A stretch of 64,000 bases of DNA from Flavivirga jejuensis (GCF_030540765.1 NZ_JAUOEL010000008.1:186001-250000), one strand, 5' to 3'; positions 36,558 through 46,415 are shown, numbered from the stretch's first letter. Numbers and translations: made by a program. The notes: a model not told the origin generated them from the sequence alone.

Positions 36558-37728
36558 CTTTTTTAAATATCAAGCGCAAACATCTCCACATCCACTAGCT
36601 ATGGAAATTTCTCATGCCAGTGGTTCTTATATTTACGATACCAATAACAAAGCCTATCTAGATTTTGTTGCAGGCGTATCTGCATGCCCTTTGGGTCATA
36701 ACCATCCTAAAGTTATAAATGCTATTAAAAATCAATTAGACAAGCATTTACATGTCATGGTATATGGTGAATACATACAAAAACCAGCTGTAGAACTCGC
36801 TAAATTATTAGCTAACAAGCTACCTAAGTCTTTAGAAAAAACATATTTAACCAATTCTGGTACCGAAGCTATTGAAGGTGCTTTAAAACTAGCAAAACGC
36901 GCTACAGGTAGAAGCGAAATTATAGCAGCACACAAAGCATATCATGGTAATACAATGGGATCTATGAGTGTTATGGGGGTTGAAGAAAAAAAACAAGCCT
37001 ATAGACCATTACTACCAAATGTACAATTTATTACATTTAACAATGCTACCGAGTTAGCATATATCACAACCAAAACTGCATGTGTTATTTTAGAGACGAT
37101 ACAAGGCGGCGCGGGTTTTATAGAACCTCAAAATAACTATCTAGAAAAAGTAAGAAAGCGTTGTGATGCTGTTGGCGCTCTTTTAATTTTAGATGAAATA
37201 CAACCAGGTATAGGTAGAACAGGTAAACTTTTTGGATTCGAACATTACAACTGTATTCCAGATATTTTGGTTACTGGCAAAGGTTTAGGTGGTGGTATGC
37301 CTATAGGGGCTTTTACAGCATCAGGTGAACTAATGGATGTACTTCAAGACACTCCTAAATTAGGACACATTACAACGTTTGGCGGTCATCCAGTTATTGC
37401 AGCATCTGCACTAGCAACCTTACAAGAAATAACAGCAAGTAATTTAATGGATCAAGCATTAGAGAAGGAACTGTTATTTCGTAAACTTTTAATCCATCCT
37501 TTAATTAAAGAAATTAGAGGAAAAGGGCTTATGCTTGCCATAATAACCGCTTCAGAAGAAATTACAAACGCAATAATTCTTAAGTGTCAAAAGGAAGGTC
37601 TCATACTATTTTGGCTCCTTTTTGAACCCAAAGCAATAAGAATAACACCTCCTTTAACTATTTCAAACGAAGAAATCACTAAAGGATGTGCTATAATCAT
37701 TGCTGTTTTAAATACAATTCAAAAATAA
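36547..37728 (+). CDS. Class III pyridoxal-phosphate aminotransferase
   Basis: A 393-residue PLP enzyme of the acetylornithine/ornithine/aspartate aminotransferase family. Motifs: YLDFVAGVSACPLGHNHPKV, TNSGTEAIEGALKLAKR, LILDEIQPGIGRTGKLFGF and VTGKGLGGGMPIGAF with the PLP-binding lysine, then HITTFGGHPVIAASA. I chose the ATG at 36547 (MTSDFFKYQAQTSPHP). The exact substrate is not certain: no arginine-pathway neighbours are present, so calling it argD would be unsafe. It overlaps the OstA-like gene by 11 bp, so the two are probably co-translated. Confidence 0.92.
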   Translation: MTSDFFKYQAQTSPHPLAMEISHASGSYIYDTNNKAYLDFVAGVSACPLGHNHPKVINAIKNQLDKHLHVMVYGEYIQKPAVELAKLLANKLPKSLEKTYLTNSGTEAIEGALKLAKRATGRSEIIAAHKAYHGNTMGSMSVMGVEEKKQAYRPLLPNVQFITFNNATELAYITTKTACVILETIQGGAGFIEPQNNYLEKVRKRCDAVGALLILDEIQPGIGRTGKLFGFEHYNCIPDILVTGKGLGGGMPIGAFTASGELMDVLQDTPKLGHITTFGGHPVIAASALATLQEITASNLMDQALEKELLFRKLLIHPLIKEIRGKGLMLAIITASEEITNAIILKCQKEGLILFWLLFEPKAIRITPPLTISNEEITKGCAIIIAVLNTIQK

Positions 37729-37887
37729 CCACCTCACTTTAACTTTCTAATAATCAAAAGAAAAGACCTGACAATTTAGCAAAGGGCATAGTTGTTGATT
37801 ACTTTGTTAAAAAGATTTGCTTGATCTGTCGTAAAAAGGCAAATAGAAGCTTAAATTTATTGAAGTAGAAAACTTATAAAAGTGCCT

Positions 37888-39282
37888 ATGGAGTTTAGTC
37901 ATAATGACAGCAACAATTTGCCTCTATCAAAATTCGAATCGATGTTGAAAACAAATCATGTTTTGTTCTTCGATTCGGAAGAATTTGAAGACATTATTCA
38001 CTATTATCTAAATCAAGGTAAAATAGCTTTAGCAAAAAAAGCAATTAAACTAGGTTTAGATCAACATACAACATCCATTAATCTAAGGCTTTTTAAAGTT
38101 GAAGTTTATGTATTTGAAGATAAACTAATCGAGGCAGACACCTTATTAAGTGAGCTTTATAATTTAGATCCTATGAATGAGGAAATCTACATTCAAAAAG
38201 CCAATATACTATCAAAAAAGGACGAACATCAACAAGCTATAGATGTACTAAAAAAGGCATTAGAGTTAACTGATGATGTGATTGATTTGTATTCTTTAAT
38301 TGGCATGGAATATCTTTTTTTAGATCAATTCGAAAATGCTAAAGTATATTTCATGAAATGCTTGGAACAAGATTTAGAAGACTATTCTGCACTTTATAAT
38401 GTGATTTATTGTTTTGAGTTTCTAAAACAACATGAAGATGCTATTTCTTATTTAAACGTATTTCTAGATAAAAACCCATACTGCGAAGTCGCATGGCATC
38501 AATTAGGGAAACAATACTATACGCTTAAAAAACATAAAAAAGCATTAGCTGCTTTTGATTTTGCTATTATTTCTGATGATACATTTGTTGGAGCATATCT
38601 TGAAAGAGGTAAAGTTTTAGAAGAATTAAAACGTTATGAAGATGCTATTGAAAATTACACCATTTCTTTACAACTAGACGAACCAACATCTTTTGCTCTA
38701 TTACGAATAGGTAATTGTCATGAAAAATTGAGAAATGATGATTTAGCAGTTCAATATTACTATAAAACCGTTCATGAAGACCCTCTTTTAGATAAAGGGT
38801 GGATAGCGATAACAAAGTATTATAATAGAAAAAAGGATTTCCAAAAAGCGCTGTACTATATAAACAAAGCTATTAATATCGATTCTGATAATGTCATTTA
38901 TTGGAAATTATACTCACAAATTAACCAACGACTCAATTTTTATGAAGAAGCAGAACGTGGGTTCAAAAAAACTTTAGAATTAGGAAATTACGAGCTTAAT
39001 ACATGGATTTCACGTGGCGATTTATTAATTAAATTAGGTGAACCACAAGCTGCTATTTATAATTTCGAACAAGCTTTAGAGTTTTATCCAGAAAATGCCG
39101 AGTTGGAATATCGTTTAGCAGGTCTATACTTTACTTTAAATGAAAATGATAAAGGTACATTTCATTTAAAAAATGGTATCAGTTCTAATGAAGAATACGC
39201 TTTTATAATTGAAGAACTTTTCCCTGAGGTTTCTAACAGAATATTGGTAAAAACACTACTTAAAGACAAAACTGTAAACTAA
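37888..39282 (+). CDS. Tetratricopeptide repeat protein
   Basis: A 464-residue all-helical protein built of TPR units from about residue 30 to the end (for example AIDVLKKALELTDDVIDLYS, GAYLERGKVLEELKRYEDAI, AIYNFEQALEFYPENAELEY). No signal peptide or membrane segment is visible, so it should be a cytoplasmic scaffold. I chose the ATG at 37888 over a GTG two codons upstream. Cytoplasmic TPR proteins of this size are widespread in Flavobacteriaceae; the partner is unknown. Confidence 0.9.
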   Translation: MEFSHNDSNNLPLSKFESMLKTNHVLFFDSEEFEDIIHYYLNQGKIALAKKAIKLGLDQHTTSINLRLFKVEVYVFEDKLIEADTLLSELYNLDPMNEEIYIQKANILSKKDEHQQAIDVLKKALELTDDVIDLYSLIGMEYLFLDQFENAKVYFMKCLEQDLEDYSALYNVIYCFEFLKQHEDAISYLNVFLDKNPYCEVAWHQLGKQYYTLKKHKKALAAFDFAIISDDTFVGAYLERGKVLEELKRYEDAIENYTISLQLDEPTSFALLRIGNCHEKLRNDDLAVQYYYKTVHEDPLLDKGWIAITKYYNRKKDFQKALYYINKAINIDSDNVIYWKLYSQINQRLNFYEEAERGFKKTLELGNYELNTWISRGDLLIKLGEPQAAIYNFEQALEFYPENAELEYRLAGLYFTLNENDKGTFHLKNGISSNEEYAFIIEELFPEVSNRILVKTLLKDKTVN

Positions 39283-39351
39283 CGATTCATTTGTTTTTGT
39301 TATGCAGATTCAACGTTAACCCTTATTTATCAGTCAGTTAAACCCACTCAC

Positions 39352-39792
39352 ATGTATGACAGAGAGAAAATAGAAGATTTTCAAATTCAGATGGAAAAAA
39401 TAATTGAAAAGCATGATAAGAAATTGGCTTTTGAATTAATCACTTCTGAACTTAATGAGTGTGAGGACAAATATCTGACTGAATTTATGGTACCTTTAAA
39501 TTTCTTGAATTATGAGCCTGTTTTAGATTGGGTTGAACAAAATGCGTATAGATCAAAAAATATTACTCAAGCTTGGGGGCATTTATCTGCAAGTCCCAAT
39601 TTCACTTGGCAAAGAGCGGAAAAATGGCTTGAAATGGGACGCCCTTTTAGCTTAATAGCACTTGACGCAACAATGTTTTGTACTACAAGAGGCGAAAGAC
39701 TAAATCAGTCTCTTTTGATGAGAGAATTGAACCCTAAACTGACAGACAATCCTAAACTGGACAAAATAGCAAATGGACTAAAAGCCTATTAA
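39352..39792 (+). CDS. Hypothetical protein beside a dispersed repeat
   Basis: A 146-residue soluble protein with no signal peptide. It is mostly helical (MEKIIEKHDKKLAFELITSE) with a Trp-rich middle (LDWVEQNAYRSKNITQAWGH, FTWQRAEKWLEMGRPFSLIA) and a C-terminal RGERLNQSLLMRELNPKL. I do not recognise the family. It stands alone on the plus strand, 70 bp after the TPR gene, and is followed by a long repeat-like stretch. That setting is common for captured orphan genes in flavobacteria, so recent gain is possible. Confidence 0.7.
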   Translation: MYDREKIEDFQIQMEKIIEKHDKKLAFELITSELNECEDKYLTEFMVPLNFLNYEPVLDWVEQNAYRSKNITQAWGHLSASPNFTWQRAEKWLEMGRPFSLIALDATMFCTTRGERLNQSLLMRELNPKLTDNPKLDKIANGLKAY

Positions 39793-39859
39793 AAAAAAGA
39801 CAGTGTACCAAGAACTAAAAATGTAATCAATCGAATAATAAATGACATATTTGCAATCG

Positions 39860-40185
39860 GGTAAAAACCGAACTGCTAATGCTAACATCGTATATAAAAA
39901 TTGCTATTTTATGCTTAATCCGCTCCACAAAGTCTCCCGACAGCGGAATATTAATCAACCAAGCTTATAAAATTTTAAAGAAGGTTACATTATACGAAAT
40001 CAAGAAAATACATTTTATTACTGCAACTGTAGTAGATTAGATCACTGTCTTTACGCAAAAATCTTATAAAATATTGTTTTGGAATTATAATAACCTCTAA
40101 GTCTGGAAACTTTGCGGAGCGAGTAAAAACACTACTTGAAAACAAATCCATAAGTTAAATCACTGTTATTATTAAACGCAACTTG
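39860..40185. repeat. Possible dispersed flavobacterial repeat
   Basis: The stretch begins GCTAATGCTAACATCGTATA and continues with CCACAAAGTCTCCCGACAGC, CAAGAAAATACATTTTATTA and AAACTTTGCGGAGCGAGTAA. It has no ORF of note. From memory this resembles a repetitive sequence found near orphan genes in flavobacteria; I see no second copy in this window. It covers most of the gene-free gap 39793-40267. Confidence 0.35.
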
Positions 40186-40267
40186 ACTTTTTTATTTCTA
40201 GTTAAAATTTTAATCATGGATGTTTCTCTAAAATGTATACCTTTGGTTTTAGCTTTAAAATTAGGTT

Positions 40268-41188
40268 ATGCAAAGACGATTAACAGATTATTTAATTATT
40301 TCTTTAAAAGGATTAGCCATGGGAGCTGCAGATGCAGTTCCAGGTGTCTCTGGGGGTACTATTGCATTTATATCGGGCATTTACGAAGAATTAGTATCAT
40401 CCATTAGTAACATAAATATTTCCCTTTTTAAAACACTTTTCAGCAAAGGTCTAAAAGACTTTTGGAAACAATTAAATGGGAATTTTTTACTTGCATTAGC
40501 ATCAGGCATAATAATAAGTTTTGTTTCATTTATGAAACTTGCTAAATATTTGTTAGAAAATCACCCTATTTTAATTTGGTCTTTCTTTTTCGGATTAATT
40601 GTAGCTAGTATTTATTTTGTTGGGAAACAAATTTCGAAATGGAATGCATTAGTAATCATCACCTTAATTATTGGAGCTGCTATCGCTTTTTATATTACGC
40701 AACTTCCCGCCTTAACAACAAATGATAGCCCTTCATTCTTATTCTTTGCTGGCACCATTGCTATTTGTGCCATGATTTTGCCTGGTATTTCAGGATCCTT
40801 TATATTAATAATTCTAGGAGCTTATAAAACGCTTAGTGACGCTATTCATGACGCCGACATAAAAAAAATATTAATTTTTGCCTGTGGCGCCATTATAGGC
40901 CTGCTTAGTTTTAGTCATATTCTTAAATGGCTTTTTAAACATTATCACAATATTACATTAGCATTACTTACTGGTTTTATTTTTGGATCGTTAAAGAAAG
41001 TATGGCCTTGGAAAGAAACTTTAACATGGCACACCAATTCTAAAGGTATAAAAACCCCTGTCTTACAAGAAAGCATCTCTCCTCTTGCTTTCAATGGTGA
41101 TAACCAGCTCGTATTTGCCATTGTTTTAATGATTATCGGTTTTGCAACTATTTTTATTCTTGAAAAAATAGGATCAAAAAAACAATAA
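40268..41188 (+). CDS. DUF368 domain polytopic membrane protein, copy 1
   Basis: A 306-residue inner-membrane protein with about eight hydrophobic segments. The DUF368 signature is visible: MGAADAVPGVSGGTIAFISG with the following YEELVSSI near residues 18-45, and MILPGISGSFILIILGAYKT near 170-190. The internal repeat of PGxSG motifs suggests two inverted halves, as in the DedA and polyprenyl-phosphate transporter families. DUF368 proteins have been reported as undecaprenyl-phosphate translocases (PopT), so lipid-carrier recycling is likely but not proven for this copy. The next DUF368 gene starts at the very next base. Confidence 0.92.
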   Translation: MQRRLTDYLIISLKGLAMGAADAVPGVSGGTIAFISGIYEELVSSISNINISLFKTLFSKGLKDFWKQLNGNFLLALASGIIISFVSFMKLAKYLLENHPILIWSFFFGLIVASIYFVGKQISKWNALVIITLIIGAAIAFYITQLPALTTNDSPSFLFFAGTIAICAMILPGISGSFILIILGAYKTLSDAIHDADIKKILIFACGAIIGLLSFSHILKWLFKHYHNITLALLTGFIFGSLKKVWPWKETLTWHTNSKGIKTPVLQESISPLAFNGDNQLVFAIVLMIIGFATIFILEKIGSKKQ

Positions 41189-42208
41189 ATGGAAAGTACC
41201 AGAACACTCACAGATAAAATTTTTCTAATTCTAAAAGGATTAGGTATGGGAGCTGCCAATAAAGTTCCTGGTGTGTCTGGAGGTGTTGTCGCTTTTGTTG
41301 CTGGCTTTTATGAAGAATTTATTTATTCACTAAAAAAGGTAAATGGCAAAGCTTTTAAATTACTTATTAACGGTCGATTTAAAAGTTTTTTCAATTACAT
41401 CAACGGGCGGTTTTTAAGCCTGCTCTTTTTAGGAATGATTATTAGTTATTTTAGTATCTCTAAAATTTTAGATTACCTGATAGTTCACTATGAACTTTAT
41501 GTTTGGAGTGTTTTCTTTGGAATGATTTTAGGTTCTATTTATTACATTAACAAAGATTTTAGAGACTGGAATTATAAAACCTATACTTCGCTTACTATAG
41601 GTATTATAGTTGGACTAAGTATTAGCCTTTTTAATCCTGCAAAAGAAAATGACAACCTTTGGTTTGTATTCTTTTGTGGTATTATAAGTGTATCTGGCAT
41701 GACACTTCCTGGCTTTTCAGGTTCTTTTATACTTATTTTACTAGGTAACTATGTATTGCTTTTAGTCGATTCGGTAAATGCTCTTTATGATACCTTTTAT
41801 GAGATTCTAGGAGGCAACTTTACCTTTATTAATAATATTGAGCGTGTAAGAATGCTCAAAGTTTTAGCTGTTTTCACATTAGGATCGGTAACAGGTTTAG
41901 TTACCTTTTCTCATGCCCTAAGTTATATTTTAAAACACTATAAAAGCATAACAATATCTGCTATTATAGGCTTTATTATTGGATCTTTAGGGGTTGTATG
42001 GCCTTGGAAAGAAACAGCATATAAAATGAATATAGACGGTCATTTTATATTAGACTCTGGAGGTAAAAAAATAATAGAAAATTATAAGCGTTTTATACCA
42101 GAATTAAATACTGAAACATATTATGCCATAGCATTCATTTTCTTTGGAGTCACTATTGTATTAGCCTTAGAATGGTATGGACAAAAAACCAGAAAAACAC
42201 ATGAATAA
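41189..42208 (+). CDS. DUF368 domain polytopic membrane protein, copy 2
   Basis: A 339-residue paralogue of its neighbour, with MGAANKVPGVSGGVVAFVAG near residues 18-40 and MTLPGFSGSFILILLGNYVL near 170-190. It is ~33 residues longer, with an extra loop between the membrane segments (VLLLVDSVNALYDTFYEI) and a longer C-terminal part. The start follows the upstream stop with no gap, and its end overlaps aroE by 8 bp, so the three are translationally linked. The two copies may form a heteromer or serve different substrates. Confidence 0.92.
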   Translation: MESTRTLTDKIFLILKGLGMGAANKVPGVSGGVVAFVAGFYEEFIYSLKKVNGKAFKLLINGRFKSFFNYINGRFLSLLFLGMIISYFSISKILDYLIVHYELYVWSVFFGMILGSIYYINKDFRDWNYKTYTSLTIGIIVGLSISLFNPAKENDNLWFVFFCGIISVSGMTLPGFSGSFILILLGNYVLLLVDSVNALYDTFYEILGGNFTFINNIERVRMLKVLAVFTLGSVTGLVTFSHALSYILKHYKSITISAIIGFIIGSLGVVWPWKETAYKMNIDGHFILDSGGKKIIENYKRFIPELNTETYYAIAFIFFGVTIVLALEWYGQKTRKTHE

Positions 42209-42941
42209 ATTAGGCCTATTAGGTAAAGACATATCGTACTCATTTTCAAGAGTATATTTTAAAAAGAAATTTGAAGACGAAAAAATAACAAATACAACCT
42301 ACGAAAACTTCGATATAGAAGCTATCAGTTTGTTTCCTTCCATAATTAAAAACACTTTAAACTTAAAAGGCTTAAATGTTACAATTCCCTATAAAGAAGC
42401 TGTTATCCCATACCTTGATAAAGTAAATAAAAAAGCGAAAGCTATAGGCGCAGTAAATACTATAAAAATCACTAAAAAAGGAAAATTAGTAGGCTACAAT
42501 ACAGATTATTATGGCTTTAAAAAAACGATCGAACCTTTTTTAAAACCACATCATAAAAATGCTTTAATCTTAGGAACAGGGGGGGCTAGTAAGGCTATTG
42601 CCTATAGTTTAAAAAAATTAGGTATTTCTTATCAATACGTTTCAAGAAAACAGTCTGAAGGGGTTGGTTTTACTTACAACACTTTAACTGAAGACGTTAT
42701 TAAAACGCATCAAGTAATCGTAAATTGTACACCGTTAGGCACATTCCCTAACATTAATGATTGTCCAAATATTCCATACGAATCCATAACAAGTAATCAT
42801 ATTTTATTCGATTTAATATACAATCCTGATGAAACTACCTTTTTAAAACAAGGCAAACAAAATAATGCTGTAATAATTAACGGGTTAAATATGTTAAAAT
42901 TACAAGCGGAAAAGGCTTGGTCTATATGGAATTTACAATAA
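42201..42941 (+). CDS. aroE: Shikimate dehydrogenase
   Basis: A 246-residue NADPH-dependent enzyme that reduces 3-dehydroshikimate to shikimate in aromatic amino-acid synthesis. Motifs: LGLLGKDISYSFSRVYF near the start, LKGLNVTIPYKEAVIPYLD with the catalytic Lys, IGAVNTI, GYNTDYYGF and ALILGTGGASKAIAYSL (dinucleotide loop), then VNCTPLGTFPN. I chose the ATG at 42201 over an upstream ATG that lies deeper inside the DUF368 gene. It shares 8 bp with that gene. Confidence 0.96.
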   Translation: MNKLGLLGKDISYSFSRVYFKKKFEDEKITNTTYENFDIEAISLFPSIIKNTLNLKGLNVTIPYKEAVIPYLDKVNKKAKAIGAVNTIKITKKGKLVGYNTDYYGFKKTIEPFLKPHHKNALILGTGGASKAIAYSLKKLGISYQYVSRKQSEGVGFTYNTLTEDVIKTHQVIVNCTPLGTFPNINDCPNIPYESITSNHILFDLIYNPDETTFLKQGKQNNAVIINGLNMLKLQAEKAWSIWNLQ

Positions 42942-43047
42942 AAAGCGTTTTATTAATATTAAAACCCTTTCTTAATCTTTGTAAATAATAGACTTGTTAG
43001 TATCTTTAAAGTCTAAAGTAATTTGATGAACCCTAACATTTTTTAAA

Positions 43048-45312
43048 ATGTCTGATATTAATAAGCTCCAAGAAATAGAAGAAAACAACGAAGATAAATC
43101 ATCAGAGAGTCAATCTAACAATGACTTAACGAATGATACACCATCAGAATCTGATGCAAATCAAGAAGCAGATACTGTCGATTCTGAGGAAGTAGTTGAT
43201 AACGTTGTAAACGAAGTCATTGAAAATACTGATGTAAACGAAAATATTGAGGCAGTAGATACAGAAATCAAACCTTTAGAAACTGACAAAAAAGTTATAG
43301 ACAAATCGAAGGAGTCTACTGTAAATGAAGCTATTGAAAAGTCTGAGGGAGATAAAAACATTGAGGTAGATTCTGAAATTAAACCTTCAGAAACAGGCAA
43401 AGAAAGCGATAAAGAAAGTGATGACATTGTAAATGAAGCTATCGAAAAACCTAATGCAGATGAAAATACTGAGGGAGTTTCTGAAATAAAAACTTCAAAA
43501 ACAGGCAAAGATGATGATGATGTTATTAATGAAATAGAAGAGTCTAATGCAGAAGATGCAGAAGATGAAGGCAATAAAGAGCGACATACTATTGAAACTA
43601 AAGAGTATGATACGATGTCTTTGGAAGCACTCGCTATTGAATTAGAAAAACTTTTAAAAAAGGAAAAAGTACAAGCTATAAAATCTCATGTAGATAGCAT
43701 AAATGCTGAATTTAAAACTAAATTTCAAGCGCTTATCGATGAGAAAAAAGAAGAGTTTTTGAATGATGGTGGTAACGAAATAGATTTTTATTATTCTTCT
43801 CCTGTTCAAAAAAGATTTAAAGAAGCTTATAGAGAGTATAGAAAAAGATTAAACGAGCATTATCAAGGTTTAGAAAAAAACCTGAAACAAAATTTAGCCA
43901 ATAAACTCGAAATTATCGAAGAGTTAAAAGGCTTAATTAATCTTGAAGAGAATATAAATACCACCTATAAACACTTTAAAGAACTACAAGAACGCTGGCG
44001 TACAACGGGTCCTATTCCTAGAGACAAGTATAATAATGCATGGAATAGTTATCATCACCATGTAGAAATATTTTACGATTTTTTACATTTAAATAGAGAC
44101 TTACGCGATTTAGATTTCAAACATAACTTAGAGAAAAAGTTAATGATTATTAAGCGTGCTGAAGAGTTAGCCCAAGATGATAATGTGATGAGTTCTTTTA
44201 GAGAACTACAAGAATTGCATAAAATGTGGAAGGAAGAGCTTGGCCCTGTAGGTAGAGAACACAGAGAAGAGATTTGGGGGCGTTTTAAAGCTGCAACTAA
44301 AATTATTAATGATAAACGACAAGTTTATTATCAAGAAATAGATAAAGTTTACGAAAAAAACCTTGAGACTAAACTTGAAATTATTGCTAACATTGATGCT
44401 GTAAATGCTCAAGAAAGTAAATCTCATGGTTCTTGGCAAAAGAAAATTAAAGAAGTTGAAGAATTACGTAATGCCTTTTTTAATGCTGGAAAAGTTCCTA
44501 TAAAATTAAATGAAAGCACATGGGCTAAATTTAAAGAATCTGTACGTCTTTTTAACAGACAAAAAAATGCTTTTTACAAAGGACTTAAAAAAGAGCAGTA
44601 CAAAAACCTACAGCTAAAGCTAGATTTAATTAAAATAGCTGAGGATAATAAGGATAGTGATGATTATGAAGTGACGACTCCTTTGATGAAGAAAATCCAA
44701 AATGATTGGAAAAAAATCGGTCACGTACCTAGAAAAGATAGTGATAAAATCTGGAAGCAATTTAAAGCAGCATGTAACAGTTATTTTGATAAATTACATG
44801 CTAAAAGAAATGCTGCAAATCAGGAAAACATAGATGCTTTTAATAACAAGAATAATTTCTTAAGTACACTTAAAGATTTAAAATTAACGGGTACTAAAGA
44901 TGAGAATTTAATAGTTATAAAAGAACAAATTGCACAATGGAAAGTTTTTGGTAAAGTCCCTAATGATAAACGCTACATTGAAGGTAAATTTCAAAAGACT
45001 ATTGACGGCTTGCTTGCAAGTTTAGATATGGACAAGAATGAAATTGAAATGATAAAGTTTGAAAACAAACTAGATAGCATTAACACTTCTGATGATGATA
45101 ATAGGAATTTAGATAATGAACGTTCTTTTATTCGTAAAAAGATTGATGAAGTAAAAAGTCAAATTAATCAGTTAGAAAATAATTTACAGTTTTTTAGAAA
45201 TGTTGATGATGATAACCCGCTTGTAAAAGAAGTACATCAAAACATTAAAATACATAAAGAATCTTTATCACTTTGGCAAAGCAAGCTTCAAAAAATCAAG
45301 AATTTCTATTAA
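43048..45312 (+). CDS. DUF349 domain protein with acidic repeat-rich N-terminus
   Basis: A 754-residue cytoplasmic protein. The first ~185 residues are very acidic and low-complexity, with about three and a half imperfect ~30-residue repeats (each with VNEAIEK and SEIKPSETGK-type words). The rest is a chain of DUF349 helical units with the W-x-x-x-G-P/V pattern: LQERWRTTGPIPRDKYN, LHKMWKEELGPVGREHRE, IQNDWKKIGHVPRKDSDK. The C-terminus is a coiled coil (IDEVKSQINQLENNLQFFRN). DUF349 proteins are common in Bacteroidota with unknown role. It is 106 bp after aroE and could share its transcript. Confidence 0.93.
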   Translation: MSDINKLQEIEENNEDKSSESQSNNDLTNDTPSESDANQEADTVDSEEVVDNVVNEVIENTDVNENIEAVDTEIKPLETDKKVIDKSKESTVNEAIEKSEGDKNIEVDSEIKPSETGKESDKESDDIVNEAIEKPNADENTEGVSEIKTSKTGKDDDDVINEIEESNAEDAEDEGNKERHTIETKEYDTMSLEALAIELEKLLKKEKVQAIKSHVDSINAEFKTKFQALIDEKKEEFLNDGGNEIDFYYSSPVQKRFKEAYREYRKRLNEHYQGLEKNLKQNLANKLEIIEELKGLINLEENINTTYKHFKELQERWRTTGPIPRDKYNNAWNSYHHHVEIFYDFLHLNRDLRDLDFKHNLEKKLMIIKRAEELAQDDNVMSSFRELQELHKMWKEELGPVGREHREEIWGRFKAATKIINDKRQVYYQEIDKVYEKNLETKLEIIANIDAVNAQESKSHGSWQKKIKEVEELRNAFFNAGKVPIKLNESTWAKFKESVRLFNRQKNAFYKGLKKEQYKNLQLKLDLIKIAEDNKDSDDYEVTTPLMKKIQNDWKKIGHVPRKDSDKIWKQFKAACNSYFDKLHAKRNAANQENIDAFNNKNNFLSTLKDLKLTGTKDENLIVIKEQIAQWKVFGKVPNDKRYIEGKFQKTIDGLLASLDMDKNEIEMIKFENKLDSINTSDDDNRNLDNERSFIRKKIDEVKSQINQLENNLQFFRNVDDDNPLVKEVHQNIKIHKESLSLWQSKLQKIKNFY

Positions 45313-45344
45313 TAGTTTGTTAGATAAAACATGGAGCTGTCTAA

Positions 45345-45500
45345 ATAAGTAATGAACTTTGTCATTTCCAAAGCAAAGCGAAGAATCTTATTTAACTAAA
45401 AACGTGAACCTTGTTTAAGAGTTCAAAACGTCACTTCGAGTGAAATTCTGGAAGAATTTTGTATCGAGAAGCTTTTTTAGTCGAAAATTCACTTGTTTTA
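45345..45500. repeat. Dispersed palindromic repeats after the DUF349 gene
   Basis: Two flavobacterial repeat types are adjacent. The first (about 45355-45400, TTGTCATTTCCAAAGCAAAG then GCGAAGAATCTT) shares the word GCGAAGAATCTT with the repeats at 49731-49896. The second (about 45430-45480, GTCACTTCGAGTGAAATTCT then GTATCGAGAAGC) has inverted ends around TTCTGGAAGAA. The rest of the 323-bp gap shows nothing else. Confidence 0.6.
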
Positions 45501-45635
45501 GAAGCGGTTTTTTGCTAGTTATAGTTAAATTAATAACATCCATAAGATACGTTTAATGTCAGCTTTTGCGCTTCTTTATAAATTTTGGAGCTTGATCTCT
45601 TAAAATAAATTGGTTGCTCGTAAAAAAACCTTGTA

Positions 45636-46415
45636 TTACTTTAAAGTTTTTTTTGCTTCTTCCCAAAAAACATCCATTTCTGCTAAAGACATATCTTTTA
45701 GCGGTTTATTAATAGACTTTGCCTTTTCTTCCAGGTATTGAAAACGTTTAGAGAATTTTTTATTGGTTCGTTCTAAAGCATTTTCTGGGTTAATATTTAA
45801 AAATCTAGCATAATTTACCATGGAAAACATGACGTCTCCAAATTCGTTTTCTATAGCATCCCGGTTACCTGACAACACTTCTTCTTTAAACTCTGTTAAC
45901 TCCTCCTCTACTTTTTCCCAAACTTGTTCGGGTTTTTCCCAATCAAAACCAACACCAGCTACCTTTTCCTGTATTCTATCCGCTTTTACCAGAGCTGGCA
46001 AACCTTTTGGAACGCCTTCTAAAACACTGTTCTTGCCTTCTTTTAATTTTAGGTTTTCCCAATTACGTTTTACATCTTCTTCATTTTCTACTTTAACATC
46101 TCCATAAATATGAGGATGTCTGTGTATTAGTTTTTCGCAAATGCTATTACAAACATCTGCAATATCGAAAGCGCCTTTTTCGCTACCTATTTTTGCATAA
46201 AAAACCATATGTAATAATACGTCGCCTAATTCTTTTTTAACTTCTTCTAAATCGTCATCCAAAATGGCATCACCAAGCTCGTATGTTTCTTCAATTGTGA
46301 GATGACGTAAGGTTTGCATAGTTTGTTTTTTATCCCACGGACATTGCTCACGGAGTTCGTCCATAATGGTTAACAATCTATCAAATGCCTTTAGTTGGTC
46401 TGCTCTGGTATTCAT
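45636..46415 (-). CDS. mazG: Nucleoside triphosphate pyrophosphohydrolase MazG
   Basis: A 259-residue all-alpha NTP pyrophosphatase with two MazG domains. Domain 1 shows LREQCPWDKKQTMQTLRHLT, EETYELGDAILDDDLEEVKKE and LGDVLLHMVFYAKI, with the metal-binding EExxE..D pattern. Domain 2 repeats it as EEELTEFKEEV and NEFGDVMFSMVNYARFL. The length fits the two-domain form, which hydrolyses all NTPs and may lower (p)ppGpp indirectly. It stands alone, with a long gene-free stretch upstream. Confidence 0.96.
   Translation of the reverse strand: MNTRADQLKAFDRLLTIMDELREQCPWDKKQTMQTLRHLTIEETYELGDAILDDDLEEVKKELGDVLLHMVFYAKIGSEKGAFDIADVCNSICEKLIHRHPHIYGDVKVENEEDVKRNWENLKLKEGKNSVLEGVPKGLPALVKADRIQEKVAGVGFDWEKPEQVWEKVEEELTEFKEEVLSGNRDAIENEFGDVMFSMVNYARFLNINPENALERTNKKFSKRFQYLEEKAKSINKPLKDMSLAEMDVFWEEAKKTLK

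Noticed and set aside
36547-37728. Calling the aminotransferase argD
   Set aside because: Motifs give only the class III family, and no arginine genes are near.
40183-40407. Plus-strand ORF overlapping the start of the first DUF368 gene
   Set aside because: It lies out of frame over the conserved DUF368 start and has no family features.
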